From JABIBT01 sp964471565 (GTDB taxonomy: Archaea > Nanobdellota > Nanobdellia > SCGC-AAA011-G17 > PNOQ01), in NCBI GenBank assembly GCA_964471565.1, contig CAYYFK010000015.1, positions 1 through 12,945 on the forward strand: DNA of 12,945 bases, read 5' to 3'. Both the position numbers and the translations under genes were made by a program. Below, one piece after another: positions 12,839-12,945 of this stretch. The number at the start of each line of letters is the position of its first letter. Position 1 is the stretch's first letter. The notes beneath the pieces were generated by a model that was not told the DNA's origin, ran no database searches, and saw only the letters and a program-made list of their open reading frames with translations.

Positions 12839-12945
12839 GGACGATCATAGTGGATTGGTCACACCCGAACTCATTTCGAACTCGGAAGTTAAGCAATCTT
12901 ACGTTCCTGATTGTACTGCATTGTTGTGCGGGAACTCAGGAAAGT
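12839..12945 (+). rRNA. 5S ribosomal RNA, 3' end cut by window edge
   Basis: The conserved 5S core CACACCCGAACTCATTTCGA (from 12860), followed by CTCGGAAGTTAAGC, gives loop B/C and helix III. The later part, GTTCCTGATTGTACTGC and GCGGGAACTCAGGAA, gives helix IV and V. The start is placed at GG 12839-12840 by promoter spacing and by the length of helix I. Roughly the last 10-15 nt, which would pair with GGACGATCAT, lie beyond the window. The first base is uncertain by a few nt. No 16S or 23S sequence is visible next to it. Confidence 0.93.

Overview
The window is strongly AT-rich and looks archaeal, most likely from a small-genome DPANN-type lineage (Pacearchaeota/Woesearchaeota-like). The grounds are an archaeal TrmI tRNA methyltransferase, a Pth2 peptidyl-tRNA hydrolase, a DRG/TGS-type GTPase, a LAGLIDADG endonuclease, a tRNA-Leu without encoded CCA, an archaeal-style 5S rRNA, and TATA boxes placed about 29 nt before start codons, as expected for leaderless transcripts. 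The lineage name is inference; no marker in the window settles it.

Layout, left to right. (1) 1-3808 holds the tail of a WGSS-repeat propeller lipoprotein, a 919-residue IPT/TIG lipoprotein with a C-terminal membrane anchor, and a chimeric ORF. The chimera joins the first ~61 codons of the 23S rRNA methyltransferase gene rlmE in frame to an unrelated HExxH zincin-like sequence. (2) 3805-6374 is housekeeping-like: trmI (minus), a free-standing LAGLIDADG gene whose stop codon abuts the 3' end of a convergent tRNA-Leu(CAA) gene, and a TGS GTPase with degenerate G motifs. (3) 6409-11633 holds a full WGSS-repeat lipoprotein, an NHL-repeat lipoprotein with a C-terminal membrane anchor, and intact rlmE. 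(4) 11653-12945 holds an HPF/RaiA-like small protein overlapping pth2, an unknown helical protein, and a 5S rRNA gene cut by the window edge.

The main observation is that regions 1 and 3 have the same three-gene order: propeller lipoprotein, 34-nt promoter gap, membrane-anchored lipoprotein, 1-nt gap, rlmE start. The flanking parts are clearly homologous: the propeller C-terminus, the promoter, the signal peptide and the rlmE 5' end at about 90% DNA identity. The ectodomain of the middle gene is completely different (IPT/TIG versus NHL plus Cys-rich). This reads as a duplicated surface-protein cassette in which the middle gene was exchanged or diverged beyond recognition, with one copy ending in a broken rlmE.

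The large secreted proteins use modules that are common in Myxococcota-type extracellular proteins: WGSSxNDVY propellers, CGxC...CxxGxxC repeats, CGDG/CPxDCGxC repeats and GDG..ExGExCD repeats. They are exported lipoproteins and probably face the cell surface. In both cassettes rlmE (or its remnant) seems to be expressed only by read-through from the upstream surface-protein gene.
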